A stretch of DNA of 20,868 bases from Bog-1181 sp964565765 (GTDB taxonomy: Bacteria > Oederibacteriota > PGYV01 > Palsa-1178), in contig CAZMGF010000039.1 in assembly GCA_964565765.1 (NCBI GenBank), forward strand, positions 1-20,868, given 5' to 3'. This document shows, piece by piece, positions 8,620-15,464 of the stretch. Every line of letters starts with the position of its first letter. Position 1 is the stretch's first letter. The notes beneath the pieces were generated by a model. That model ran no database searches. It saw only the letters and a program-made list of their open reading frames with translations, and had not been told where the DNA came from. The position numbers and the translations under genes were made by a program.

Positions 8620-9854
8620 GACCAAAAGCCATATTCGTTTACCGTGTGTTCTTTTTTGTAATGCTTATATTTATATCTTCGTGCGTTTCCATGGGAAGCA
8701 GATACGCCGGGGCCCAAAAAACCGTAACTATTACCGCCGACTCCCTGAAATCAAGGGAATCCGGCAAGTACCAAAAAGAACAGGATGACGCTGATACCGT
8801 TCCTTCAAAAGTAATATTTCTAAAAGTTCTGCTGGCTTCAGGCAGGGATGGTTTTAATATAACTTCAGACAGCAACGCCTCTGTTCAGGGAACAAACATA
8901 GCAGGATCAAAGGGATTTACAATAAGCCGGGATGCCGACGGATCTATTATAGCCAACGGCGCAAAGACGGCGGTTAACAGGATAGAAATAATTCCTTCCT
9001 CGAGCCCGTTAAAATATAACAGGAAGCCGTACCGCGGGTCGTTTATAATTTTTTCGGGCCAGGGGATAATGATGCTTGTCAATAAGGTTGAACTGGAGCA
9101 ATACCTTTACGGCGTGCTTCCGTTTGAGGTTTCCACAGGCTGGGAAGAGGAAGTCTTAAAGGCGCAGGCTGTCGCCGCGAGGACATTCGCCATTTACAAC
9201 AAACTAAAGAACAAGACCCCGGAATACGACCTTGATTCAAATGTAAATTCACAGGTTTACGGAGGAACGGGCAAAGAAACCCCCTCTACCAACGCCGCCA
9301 TTGACAGGACGGCCGGCGAAGTGCTCGCGTATAACGGCGAGGTGATTCAGGCATTTTTCCACGCCAATTCGGGGGGGCGGACGGCATCTTCACTCGAAGT
9401 GTGGGGAGGCGCCCTTGATTATCTTCCGAGCGTTGACGACCCTTATTCGGCAAAAGGGCGCGGCTATAAATGGTCCGCGGAAATATCAAGGGAAAAGCTT
9501 TCTTCCATGGCCGCAAAAGCGGGTTTTAAAGCCGGAACAGTTTACGAACTTTTTGTGCAGGATAAGACGGAAAGCGGAAGGGTTAAAACCCTGAAGCTTA
9601 AGGGTTCCGAGGGTGAGTACGTGATAAAGGCAAAGGACCTGCGGGCAGCGGCCGGCGTTGACCAGATACGTTCCACAAATTTCACTGTTGCCAGCCAGTC
9701 CGATTCGTTTGTTTTTGAAGGGCTTGGCTGGGGACACGGAGTCGGCATGTCGCAGGAAGGCGCCAGGGAAATGGCTGATGAAGGATGGACATACAAACAG
9801 ATTTTAATGTATTATTACAAGGGCGCTAAACTAAAAAAGATTAAAATTGAATAA
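8616..9854 (+). CDS. SpoIID/LytB-domain lipoprotein
   Basis: Exported protein with a SpoIID domain, the family that includes the sporulation lytic transglycosylase SpoIID and the amidase enhancer LytB. From ATG8616 it has 412 residues. A hydrophobic signal ends in the lipobox ISSC, with C23 as the probable lipidated residue. A strand-rich region (about 50-150) precedes the SpoIID core: YLYGVLPFEV (E171 aligns with the catalytic glutamate region), LKAQAVAARTFA, ANSGGRTASS, and the closing GWGHGVGMSQEGA (about 371-383). The frame is open to GTG8598, but ATG8616 overlaps the dnaE stop as ATGA. No sporulation genes are seen here, so the likely role is remodelling or binding peptidoglycan strands in vegetative cells. 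Domain assignment is strong; catalytic activity is inferred. Confidence 0.93.
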   Translation: MRPKAIFVYRVFFFVMLIFISSCVSMGSRYAGAQKTVTITADSLKSRESGKYQKEQDDADTVPSKVIFLKVLLASGRDGFNITSDSNASVQGTNIAGSKGFTISRDADGSIIANGAKTAVNRIEIIPSSSPLKYNRKPYRGSFIIFSGQGIMMLVNKVELEQYLYGVLPFEVSTGWEEEVLKAQAVAARTFAIYNKLKNKTPEYDLDSNVNSQVYGGTGKETPSTNAAIDRTAGEVLAYNGEVIQAFFHANSGGRTASSLEVWGGALDYLPSVDDPYSAKGRGYKWSAEISREKLSSMAAKAGFKAGTVYELFVQDKTESGRVKTLKLKGSEGEYVIKAKDLRAAAGVDQIRSTNFTVASQSDSFVFEGLGWGHGVGMSQEGAREMADEGWTYKQILMYYYKGAKLKKIKIE

Positions 9855-9871
9855 TCAAATAAGGAGTGATA

Positions 9872-10852
9872 ATGGCGGCTCCAGGAGGCAATTCAAAGTT
9901 CTACATAAGGCTCTTTGCCGCCGTTCTTTTATTATCCGCCTCTTTATACCTGCTTTCCGGCTCAATATCCGGGCTTTTTTCAGACAAGGTTTTTAGGGAA
10001 AAACTTGACGCTGTACTTCCGTCTTCGCCGGAAGCCGCGGATCTTTCAAGCACATATGTAGGCCTTTCCGCAATTGTGGATCCGGAAATGGATAAAAAAT
10101 GGACCTGCGACGAACTCAACAGGCTCTCGGAAGGATTAAAGGTTTTTATAGGGGACGAGGCTGATCCGGAACTTATAATAAAAAAATACAACGATTATTT
10201 TTTCGATACGCTTAGTTTTCGTTATGATGAAAAGTATAACGCGCTCCTGGCGGGAAAACAGGAAGGAGCGGGCCCGGACCTTGAGGACGCGATAAATTAC
10301 GAGTCGGCATACAGGGTGCTTAAAAGCAGGCACGGCATCTGCCTGAGCCTGTCAATGATATACCTGGTTATGGCCGAAAAATTGAAAATTCCGATATACG
10401 GGGTCGTGCTTCCCGGCCATTTTCATGTGCGATATCAGGACAACTCTCACAGCTCTATAAACGCCGAACCAACCAGCGGCGGCTCGAACCAGTATAATAA
10501 TTTTGAATATTTTGATTATAAGGGAAGGTTTGGCATAGAAACAATAGACGAAAACAGGGCTATTTACAACAAGACGCTTTCAAAATATGAAACGATCGGC
10601 GTTCTATTAAATAATTTTTCCGACATTCTTATAAGAAAAGGTGAATACAGAAACGCGAAACTGATGCTTGAAAAATCGGTTTTAATGGCTCCGGGCCTGG
10701 CCGAGAGCCATGACAATCTGGGGCTGGTTCTTTATGTTGTGGGGGACCGTGCCGGAGCAGAAGCGCAATTTAACGCGGCGCTGGCTATACTGCCGGAGGA
10801 TAAAACAGCATCGGGGTATCTTGAAAAATTAAGCAAAGGCGGAAATCTTTGA
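9872..10852 (+). CDS. Membrane-anchored transglutaminase-like/TPR protein (SirB1 type)
   Basis: 326 residues from ATG9872, chosen because AAGGAG at 9861-9866 is well spaced; an in-frame GTG at 9866 overlaps that ribosome site. A hydrophobic segment at about 12-30 is a signal peptide or anchor. The middle resembles the Transglut_core2/SirB1 family: HGICLSLSMIY with candidate nucleophile C157, PGHFHVRY with H183, then INAEPTSGG with N197 and E199 at the third-residue position. The C-terminal part has about two TPR units (ILIRKGEYRNAKLMLEKSV and an AGAEAQFNAALAILP unit). SirB1-type proteins have no settled activity; the Cys/His pair suggests a protease- or transglutaminase-like fold. It lies 17 bases after the SpoIID gene and 28 before the WD40 gene, so all three are probably co-transcribed. 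Confidence 0.85.
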   Translation: MAAPGGNSKFYIRLFAAVLLLSASLYLLSGSISGLFSDKVFREKLDAVLPSSPEAADLSSTYVGLSAIVDPEMDKKWTCDELNRLSEGLKVFIGDEADPELIIKKYNDYFFDTLSFRYDEKYNALLAGKQEGAGPDLEDAINYESAYRVLKSRHGICLSLSMIYLVMAEKLKIPIYGVVLPGHFHVRYQDNSHSSINAEPTSGGSNQYNNFEYFDYKGRFGIETIDENRAIYNKTLSKYETIGVLLNNFSDILIRKGEYRNAKLMLEKSVLMAPGLAESHDNLGLVLYVVGDRAGAEAQFNAALAILPEDKTASGYLEKLSKGGNL

Positions 10853-10880
10853 CAGTCGCGCGTAAAATAATGGAGGTTTT

Positions 10881-11987
10881 ATGAAAAAAACAATGTTCTG
10901 TCTGTTTATAACAGCGCTTTTTGCCTGCCATGTTTTGGCAGGCGCCGTGCTGTTTAGGGACCTGAAGGGGCACACAACGTCTGTTTCCGGAGTGGATTTT
11001 TCGCCGGATTCGAACTACCTTGTATCAAGCGATCTTTCCGGCATGGTTAAAATATGGGATGTAAACTCCGGCTCGGCGCTCTTATCAGTCGAGCACGGCA
11101 TGCCGGTCGAAGCCGTAAATTTCTCGCCAACCGGAAAAATATTTGCTACAGCGGCAAGGGACGGCTCGGTGAAATTATGGCAGCTTGTCAACGGCTCACT
11201 CATAAAAACTTTTGACGACCTTAAAGAAACCGCCTTCAGCCTTTCTTTTTCTCCTGACGGAAAATTTCTGGCATCGGGAAGCAACGGTAAAATTGTAACA
11301 TGGTCGGCGGCGGAGCTCAAAAAAACCGGAGAAATAGGCCTTCCGGGATGCTGGGCAAGAAGCGTAAAATTTTCCGGAGACGGAAAGTATCTGGCATCTT
11401 CATGCGGAAACGGCGTAAAGATATGGGATATTAACCACAATGATTTGATATCAAGGCTGCTGGGAACCGGAGGCGTATCATACAATGAAAAGAGAACCCT
11501 TGACTTCGGCTCAATGGTATACACATGCGCCTTTTCGCCTGATTCCGAATATATAGCGGCGGCAGGCGAAGGCGGCCTCATAAAGATATGGCGTTCCGAA
11601 GACGGCTTTCTGGCCGGCACAATAACGGCGCATGATGGGATAATATGGACGCTTGCTTTTTCAAAAGAAGGAAAACTGCTGGCTTCAGGCGGAGCGGATC
11701 ATCTCATAAAGATATGGGATGTAAAAACATGGAAGATAAAGGATACAATCGCCGGGCAGGAAGACGAAGTGTATTGCGTGGCCTTTTCGCCGGCGGGAAT
11801 CAGGCTGGCCGGCGCAAGCAGGGATATGCTTTTGCGGATATGGGACCTTCCACACGGACCGAATCCGGAGCTGATTAGAAACGCTGTGATTATATCTATC
11901 ATGGCAATTCTGGCGGCGCTGGCCGGTTCATGGCGCGCGTCAATCCGCAGGGTAAACAGGCTAAAGGTTAAAAACTGGAAACCTTAG
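10881..11987 (+). CDS. Exported WD40 beta-propeller with C-terminal membrane anchor
   Basis: 368 residues behind a TGGAGG ribosome site. The N-terminus is a signal peptide, probably cut after VLA (residue 20). Seven WD40 repeats follow, enough to close one propeller; each has an FSPDGKxLAS-type strand and most end in IKIWD. The fourth blade has an insertion after the WD. The C-terminus carries a hydrophobic span at about 334-351 and then a basic tail (RASIRRVNRLKVKNWKP), which predicts an outside propeller tethered to the inner membrane with the tail in the cytoplasm. WD40 propellers are protein-binding scaffolds, so a scaffold for neighbouring envelope proteins is a reasonable inference. No enzymatic residues are visible. 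A lipobox at C16 was considered, but phenylalanine at -2 makes it poor. Confidence 0.88.
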   Translation: MKKTMFCLFITALFACHVLAGAVLFRDLKGHTTSVSGVDFSPDSNYLVSSDLSGMVKIWDVNSGSALLSVEHGMPVEAVNFSPTGKIFATAARDGSVKLWQLVNGSLIKTFDDLKETAFSLSFSPDGKFLASGSNGKIVTWSAAELKKTGEIGLPGCWARSVKFSGDGKYLASSCGNGVKIWDINHNDLISRLLGTGGVSYNEKRTLDFGSMVYTCAFSPDSEYIAAAGEGGLIKIWRSEDGFLAGTITAHDGIIWTLAFSKEGKLLASGGADHLIKIWDVKTWKIKDTIAGQEDEVYCVAFSPAGIRLAGASRDMLLRIWDLPHGPNPELIRNAVIISIMAILAALAGSWRASIRRVNRLKVKNWKP

Positions 11988-12006
11988 CCCGTGAATTTTT
12001 AATGGC

Positions 12007-12035
12007 TTTACAATTATTTGTGGAAAGTATATAAT
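12007..12035 (+). promoter_or_regulatory. Strong candidate promoter for the MORN-repeat gene
   Basis: TTTACA (12007-12012, one mismatch to TTGACA) and a perfect TATAAT (12030-12035) are separated by the ideal 17 bases. Transcription would start near 12042, giving a leader of about 46 bases. This is the best promoter match in the window and marks a new transcription unit after the WD40 gene. Confidence 0.7.
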
Positions 12036-12046
12036 TGCTTACGTTG

Positions 12047-12081
12047 CCGTATTTTGAAGGCTTTAAATAAAATATATACGG
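12047..12081 (+). promoter_or_regulatory. Possible leader hairpin overlapping the ribosome site
   Basis: CCGTAT at 12047-12052 is complementary to ATACGG at 12076-12081. The 3' arm runs into CGGGG (12079-12083), the only ribosome-site-like sequence before ATG12088. Nearly the whole predicted leader would be this stem-loop. The stem is only 6 bp with a 23-base AT-rich loop, so it may be chance. Confidence 0.25.
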
Positions 12082-12087
12082 GGTTTC

Positions 12088-12624
12088 ATGGAAGAACTGA
12101 CAGCTTCAATGTTATCAAACATTCAGATTTTTTACAGGGAAGGCCGTGAAATCGCGAGATGGATTTATAACGACAACGGCACCATTAAAAAAGAGGGCAA
12201 AAAAGTAAGCGGCATTGTACGGATGTACCACCCTGCGGGAATGCTTGCCTCTGAAATGACCTACAAAAACGGCGAACTTAACGGGCGCTACCTTCTTTTA
12301 TCCGAGCAGGGGCGCATAGAAGAAGAAGGTTCCTTTAAAAACAACGATCTTGACGGATCGTGGAAGCAATATTACGACACCGGTTCGGTTAAACTGGAAG
12401 GGGTTTTCAGGTCCGGAAAAAGGAACGGTTCTTTCAGGCTCTATTATACCAACGGCATGCTGCAGGAAGAAGAGACTTACATAAACGGCCAGCTTGAGGG
12501 ATTTGTAAAAGATTTTTTTGAAACCGGCCGTATAGAAACAGAAGCATGTTATAAGAAAGGCAAACTCATCCTTTTAAGGCAGTTTGACATAAACGGCTCC
12601 CTGACAAAAGAGGAAAAATACTAA
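12088..12624 (+). CDS. MORN-like (YwqK-type) repeat protein
   Basis: 178-residue protein without a signal peptide, so probably cytoplasmic. After a ~41-residue lead-in it has five repeats in an exact 24-residue period (42-65, 66-89, 90-113, 114-137, 138-161). Each follows the plan G-x-x-x-x-Y/F-x-x-x-G-x-x-x-x-E, then an aromatic, then a turn such as NGELN or SGKRN. This is the MORN variant that databases often label 'YwqK family antitoxin'. That label is only a domain name here: no toxin gene is adjacent. The stop overlaps the next start (TAATG), so it is coupled to the exported TPR protein. The repeats form an extended beta-hairpin sheet that usually binds protein or lipid. The ligand is unknown. 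Confidence 0.85.
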   Translation: MEELTASMLSNIQIFYREGREIARWIYNDNGTIKKEGKKVSGIVRMYHPAGMLASEMTYKNGELNGRYLLLSEQGRIEEEGSFKNNDLDGSWKQYYDTGSVKLEGVFRSGKRNGSFRLYYTNGMLQEEETYINGQLEGFVKDFFETGRIETEACYKKGKLILLRQFDINGSLTKEEKY

Positions 12625-13631
12625 TGCGCGGTTTTATCATCGCGCTGGCTGCAATTATAATATTTTATCCCGCGTCCATAAAAGCCGATGAAACGCTTCC
12701 TTTGGACACAAGCGGCACTGCTGCAGTGGAAGAACCCGGGCTTCCGGTAATATCAAATGAGCCCGAGATGCCCGATGTGCAGGAAGGCTTAAACGGCACA
12801 GAGCCGGCGCTGCCTTCGCAGCCATCGGCCCGGTCCGATACCGGCACAACTCAGGCCACACAGTCCATACAGGCCTCGGGCGAGTCAGCGGCGGATATGG
12901 TTTCAGGGACACCCTCGGCGCTTACAAAAAGTGCGGCTTTAAAATCATCAGACAAGCCTCAAAAATCCACTGATGAAGGCAAAAAACTTTTTGCTTCGGG
13001 AAAGGCCCTGTATAAAGCCGGAAAATTCGAAGAAGCGATTGTCAACCTGCAAAAAGCCCTCTCTGTTTATACTAAAAGCACGGCGCCGAGGCAGCTCACC
13101 GATCTTATTTCATCCTGCAACTCAAAAATTAAAAAGAAACAAATGCAGATAGACTCTCTTAATCAGGCTGCGGATAAATCATACGCGGCCGGTGAATATA
13201 AAAAGGCCATGGGAAACTGGCAAAAAATTATAACAATCGACCCGTCAAACACGGATGCGGCCGCAAAAATATTAAAAGCCGCAGCGGACCTTAAGACTGC
13301 CTGCGACACACTAAAAGCGGCTTCGCAAAGCAGCCTGGCGGACGGCAATGTCGTGGACGCCGCTGATAAAGTGCGCAGGTTAAAGGCCCTTGACCCGTCC
13401 AATCACGAAGGCGATGACCTGCTTAAATATATGGAACCCCAGATAAAAGCCGCCTCCAAAAAACTCGAAATTGAGGCGATAGAGGACTACACTTCAAAAA
13501 AATACAACGAGGCAATCGCTGTCTGGCAAAAGATGCTGATACTCAATCCGGCAGACACGGAACTTTCAGGCAAGATTGAAAAGACAAGGGAAAAACTAAA
13601 AAACATTGATTCCATGACGAACAACAGATAA
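12624..13631 (+). CDS. Exported TPR-repeat protein with low-complexity linker
   Basis: 335 residues. A signal peptide (probably cut after IKA, about residue 21) leads to a Ser/Thr/Pro/Ala-rich linker (about 24-110) with no evident fold. The rest (about 111-330) is helical TPR-like repeat: ALYKAGKFEEAIVNLQKAL, SYAAGEYKKAMGNWQKII followed by TIDPSNTDA, a degenerate unit ending ALDPSNHEG, and YTSKKYNEAIAVWQKML followed by ILNPADTE. Tetratricopeptide arrays bind partner proteins; in the periplasm they often support envelope machines, but nothing identifies which. It is translated together with the preceding MORN-like gene through a one-base overlap. An inverted repeat begins at its stop codon. 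Domain calls are good; function is not known. Confidence 0.85.
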   Translation: MRGFIIALAAIIIFYPASIKADETLPLDTSGTAAVEEPGLPVISNEPEMPDVQEGLNGTEPALPSQPSARSDTGTTQATQSIQASGESAADMVSGTPSALTKSAALKSSDKPQKSTDEGKKLFASGKALYKAGKFEEAIVNLQKALSVYTKSTAPRQLTDLISSCNSKIKKKQMQIDSLNQAADKSYAAGEYKKAMGNWQKIITIDPSNTDAAAKILKAAADLKTACDTLKAASQSSLADGNVVDAADKVRRLKALDPSNHEGDDLLKYMEPQIKAASKKLEIEAIEDYTSKKYNEAIAVWQKMLILNPADTELSGKIEKTREKLKNIDSMTNNR

Positions 13632-13665
13632 CCGCGTTATTAATCCCGGCAACCGCGGTTATTTT
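13628..13665 (+). terminator. Candidate intrinsic terminator or stop-codon hairpin
   Basis: A perfect 9-bp inverted repeat, ATAACCGCG (13628-13636) and CGCGGTTAT (13654-13662), encloses a 17-base loop and is followed by TTT. The stop codon of the TPR gene lies inside the left arm. The T-tract is short, so termination may be partial, or the stem may only protect the mRNA end. Confidence 0.4.
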
Positions 13666-13685
13666 AACAACCAAGGAGTGAATTT

Positions 13686-14429
13686 TTGAGATATGCGGTA
13701 ATCTCCGACATACATTCCAACATCGAGGCCTTCGAAGCTGTCGCCGCTTACCTTGACAAAAACCCGGTGGACAGCATAATTTCATGCGGTGATATAGTCG
13801 GATACGGGCCTTCGCCTTCGGAATGCGTTAAAAAGGCTTTGTCAATAAAAAATTTCCGCTCTGTGGCGGGGAATCACGACGCGGCTGCTGCCGGCAAAAT
13901 ACCCGCTGACGGTTTTAACGCGGATGCACTTGCAAGCCTTGAAATAAATAAAAAACTGCTGGGAAAAGATGATCTGAAATATTTGTCTTCGCTGCCTGAA
14001 TATATAAGCGAAAACGACACGCTCTTTGTGCACGGCTCGCCCAGAAAAAAACTCACAGAATACCTTTTTCTTATGGAAAAATTTAAATCCAATATAAGCG
14101 CTTTTAATGAATCTGTTTGTTTTATCGGCCACACCCATCATCCTTTGATTTACCAGTTCAACACTCTGACAGGGGCCGACACTTTCATTAATATCGAAGA
14201 GGATTCAGAAATGTACACTTTGGCCGAAGGAAAAAAGTATATAATCAATGTCGGGGCTGTCGGGCAGCCCAGGGACGGCAAGGCTTCCGCCTGCCTTACT
14301 TTTTACGATTCAAAGGTAAAAACCTTTAATTTTAAAAGGATCCCCTACGATGTCCCGGCTGTACAGGCTAAAATGAAAAAACTCGGCATGCCGGAAGCGC
14401 TTATAACAAGGCTCTCTTCGGGCTACTAA
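13686..14429 (+). CDS. Calcineurin-like metallophosphoesterase (YfcE/MJ0936 type)
   Basis: 247-residue cytoplasmic phosphoesterase with a complete two-metal site: DIH (D8, H10), GDIVGYGP (D36), GNHD (N63, H64, D65), VHGSPR (H116) and GHTHHP (H149, H151). The start is TTG13686, supported by AAGGAG at 13673-13678 with seven-base spacing; no ATG or GTG is nearby and the D-x-H strand begins immediately, so the start is secure. Close relatives are small single-domain phosphodiesterases or phosphatases active on model substrates, with mostly unknown natural targets. The GYGPSP motif after the metal aspartate is common in this subgroup. It follows the candidate terminator and is the only soluble enzyme in a run of mostly exported proteins. 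Confidence 0.93.
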   Translation: MRYAVISDIHSNIEAFEAVAAYLDKNPVDSIISCGDIVGYGPSPSECVKKALSIKNFRSVAGNHDAAAAGKIPADGFNADALASLEINKKLLGKDDLKYLSSLPEYISENDTLFVHGSPRKKLTEYLFLMEKFKSNISAFNESVCFIGHTHHPLIYQFNTLTGADTFINIEEDSEMYTLAEGKKYIINVGAVGQPRDGKASACLTFYDSKVKTFNFKRIPYDVPAVQAKMKKLGMPEALITRLSSGY

Positions 14430-14513
14430 AACCGGGCTTATAATTTGTTGCGCAGTAAGGCTAAAATATGTTAATATAATATGGTAATTTACAAAATAAG
14501 AGGAGGTTTTTTA

Positions 14514-15386
14514 ATGAAACGTCTCTTTGCCGCGTTTAAAACACTCTTTATATTCATTATACTAATAATCATACCCGCGTTCATATGGTCGCAGGACGCA
14601 GGTCAGAACGAAGACTATATAGACGGGGATACCGTCCAGAAACATGACACGGGCGACATGCTTGATTCCGGCCTTGTAAATAAAGTTGAAAAACCCACGG
14701 CCGTTCCCACGCCTTTTCCGACAGCCGTCCCGACTGCGCCGGAGGCGACAGAACCTCCTACAGCCGTTCCGACTGCCGTCCCCACAAAAAGGCCGACACC
14801 AAAACCGACGCCCAGGCCTGTTATAAAGAAAATCGTACAAAAAAAGCAGCGCGCGCCTGAACCGACACTGGTTCCTACGCCGATTCCCCAGGCGCCAAAA
14901 AGGGCGGCTGAATTTTCTGTAATACAGGCAACCGCTGATGAACTTGCTAAGCCCAGGGGATTATCCAATTATTTCGGGATTTTTGACCGTGACCGTAAGT
15001 TCAGGCTCATGTTCACCCTTCAGAATACCGGCGAAATGCCCTCGCTATATACCGGCGCCACGCTCAAAAGCGGCAATTCAAGCATAATAATTTCCGAACC
15101 GGTCAAAGACATGCAGACGGTTCTGCCAGCCGATAAAAGGGAAATTAATTTTGACATACTGATAATGGCCGCTTACAGCGGCGATCCAAAACTGCCGCTG
15201 ACGCTGAATATAAAAGCGGCCGGCTTTGAACGCGATTATCCGCTTGACATTTATGTCGAGCCGGAAAACCCATACACCTTATATTACATCGGCGGCATTA
15301 TACTGCTGCTGATAATTATTCTTATTATGATACTTACAAGAAGGCGCAGCAAAACCGGCAAGGATGATGATTTTGAAATAAAGTAA
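14514..15386 (+). CDS. Exported Thr-Pro-rich stalk protein with C-terminal anchor
   Basis: 290 residues from ATG14514, which follows a strong AGAGGAGG ribosome site; the in-frame ATG at 14481 lies upstream of that site and is rejected. A long hydrophobic signal (about 8-25) precedes a Thr/Pro-rich stretch at 61-126 with repeats of PTAVPT, PTPKPTP and similar, interrupted by a basic patch (IKKIVQKKQR). A strand-rich domain (about 133-250) contains FTLQNTGEMPS and LPADKREINFDI, which looks like an immunoglobulin-like or CARDB-type fold. A membrane span (about 256-275) and a short basic/acidic tail end it. The likely topology is an outside domain on a rigid stalk held in the inner membrane. I do not recognise a specific family. 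The leader (14430-14513) is AT-rich. Confidence 0.82.
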   Translation: MKRLFAAFKTLFIFIILIIIPAFIWSQDAGQNEDYIDGDTVQKHDTGDMLDSGLVNKVEKPTAVPTPFPTAVPTAPEATEPPTAVPTAVPTKRPTPKPTPRPVIKKIVQKKQRAPEPTLVPTPIPQAPKRAAEFSVIQATADELAKPRGLSNYFGIFDRDRKFRLMFTLQNTGEMPSLYTGATLKSGNSSIIISEPVKDMQTVLPADKREINFDILIMAAYSGDPKLPLTLNIKAAGFERDYPLDIYVEPENPYTLYYIGGIILLLIIILIMILTRRRSKTGKDDDFEIK

Positions 15387-15464
15387 GGCCGCAGCTTTCT
15401 TTAAGTAAACAAACCGGCTTTTATTCCCGTAATTTTATTGCTTATATTCCAAAAGGAGAAAACC

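Noticed and set aside
11880..11987. PEP-CTERM or LPXTG sorting signal at the end of the WD40 protein
   Set aside because: There is a hydrophobic span and a basic tail, but no PEP or LPxTG motif in front, and the tail is longer than in typical sorting signals. A plain membrane anchor explains it.
12088..12624. Toxin-antitoxin system based on the YwqK-type label
   Set aside because: The neighbours are an exported TPR protein and a WD40 protein. No toxin-like gene is adjacent, and the repeats alone do not indicate antitoxin function.
14430..14513. Two TATAAT hexamers (14439-14444 and 14475-14480) as promoters for the Thr-Pro-rich gene
   Set aside because: Neither has a reasonable -35 element at 16-18 bases. 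The gap is AT-rich, so the hexamers may be chance; a promoter here is possible but not supported.
15387..15464. TATATT at 15443-15448 as a secA promoter
   Set aside because: Transcription would begin inside the secA ribosome site, and no matching -35 element is seen. No convincing promoter or terminator was found in this 78-base gap.
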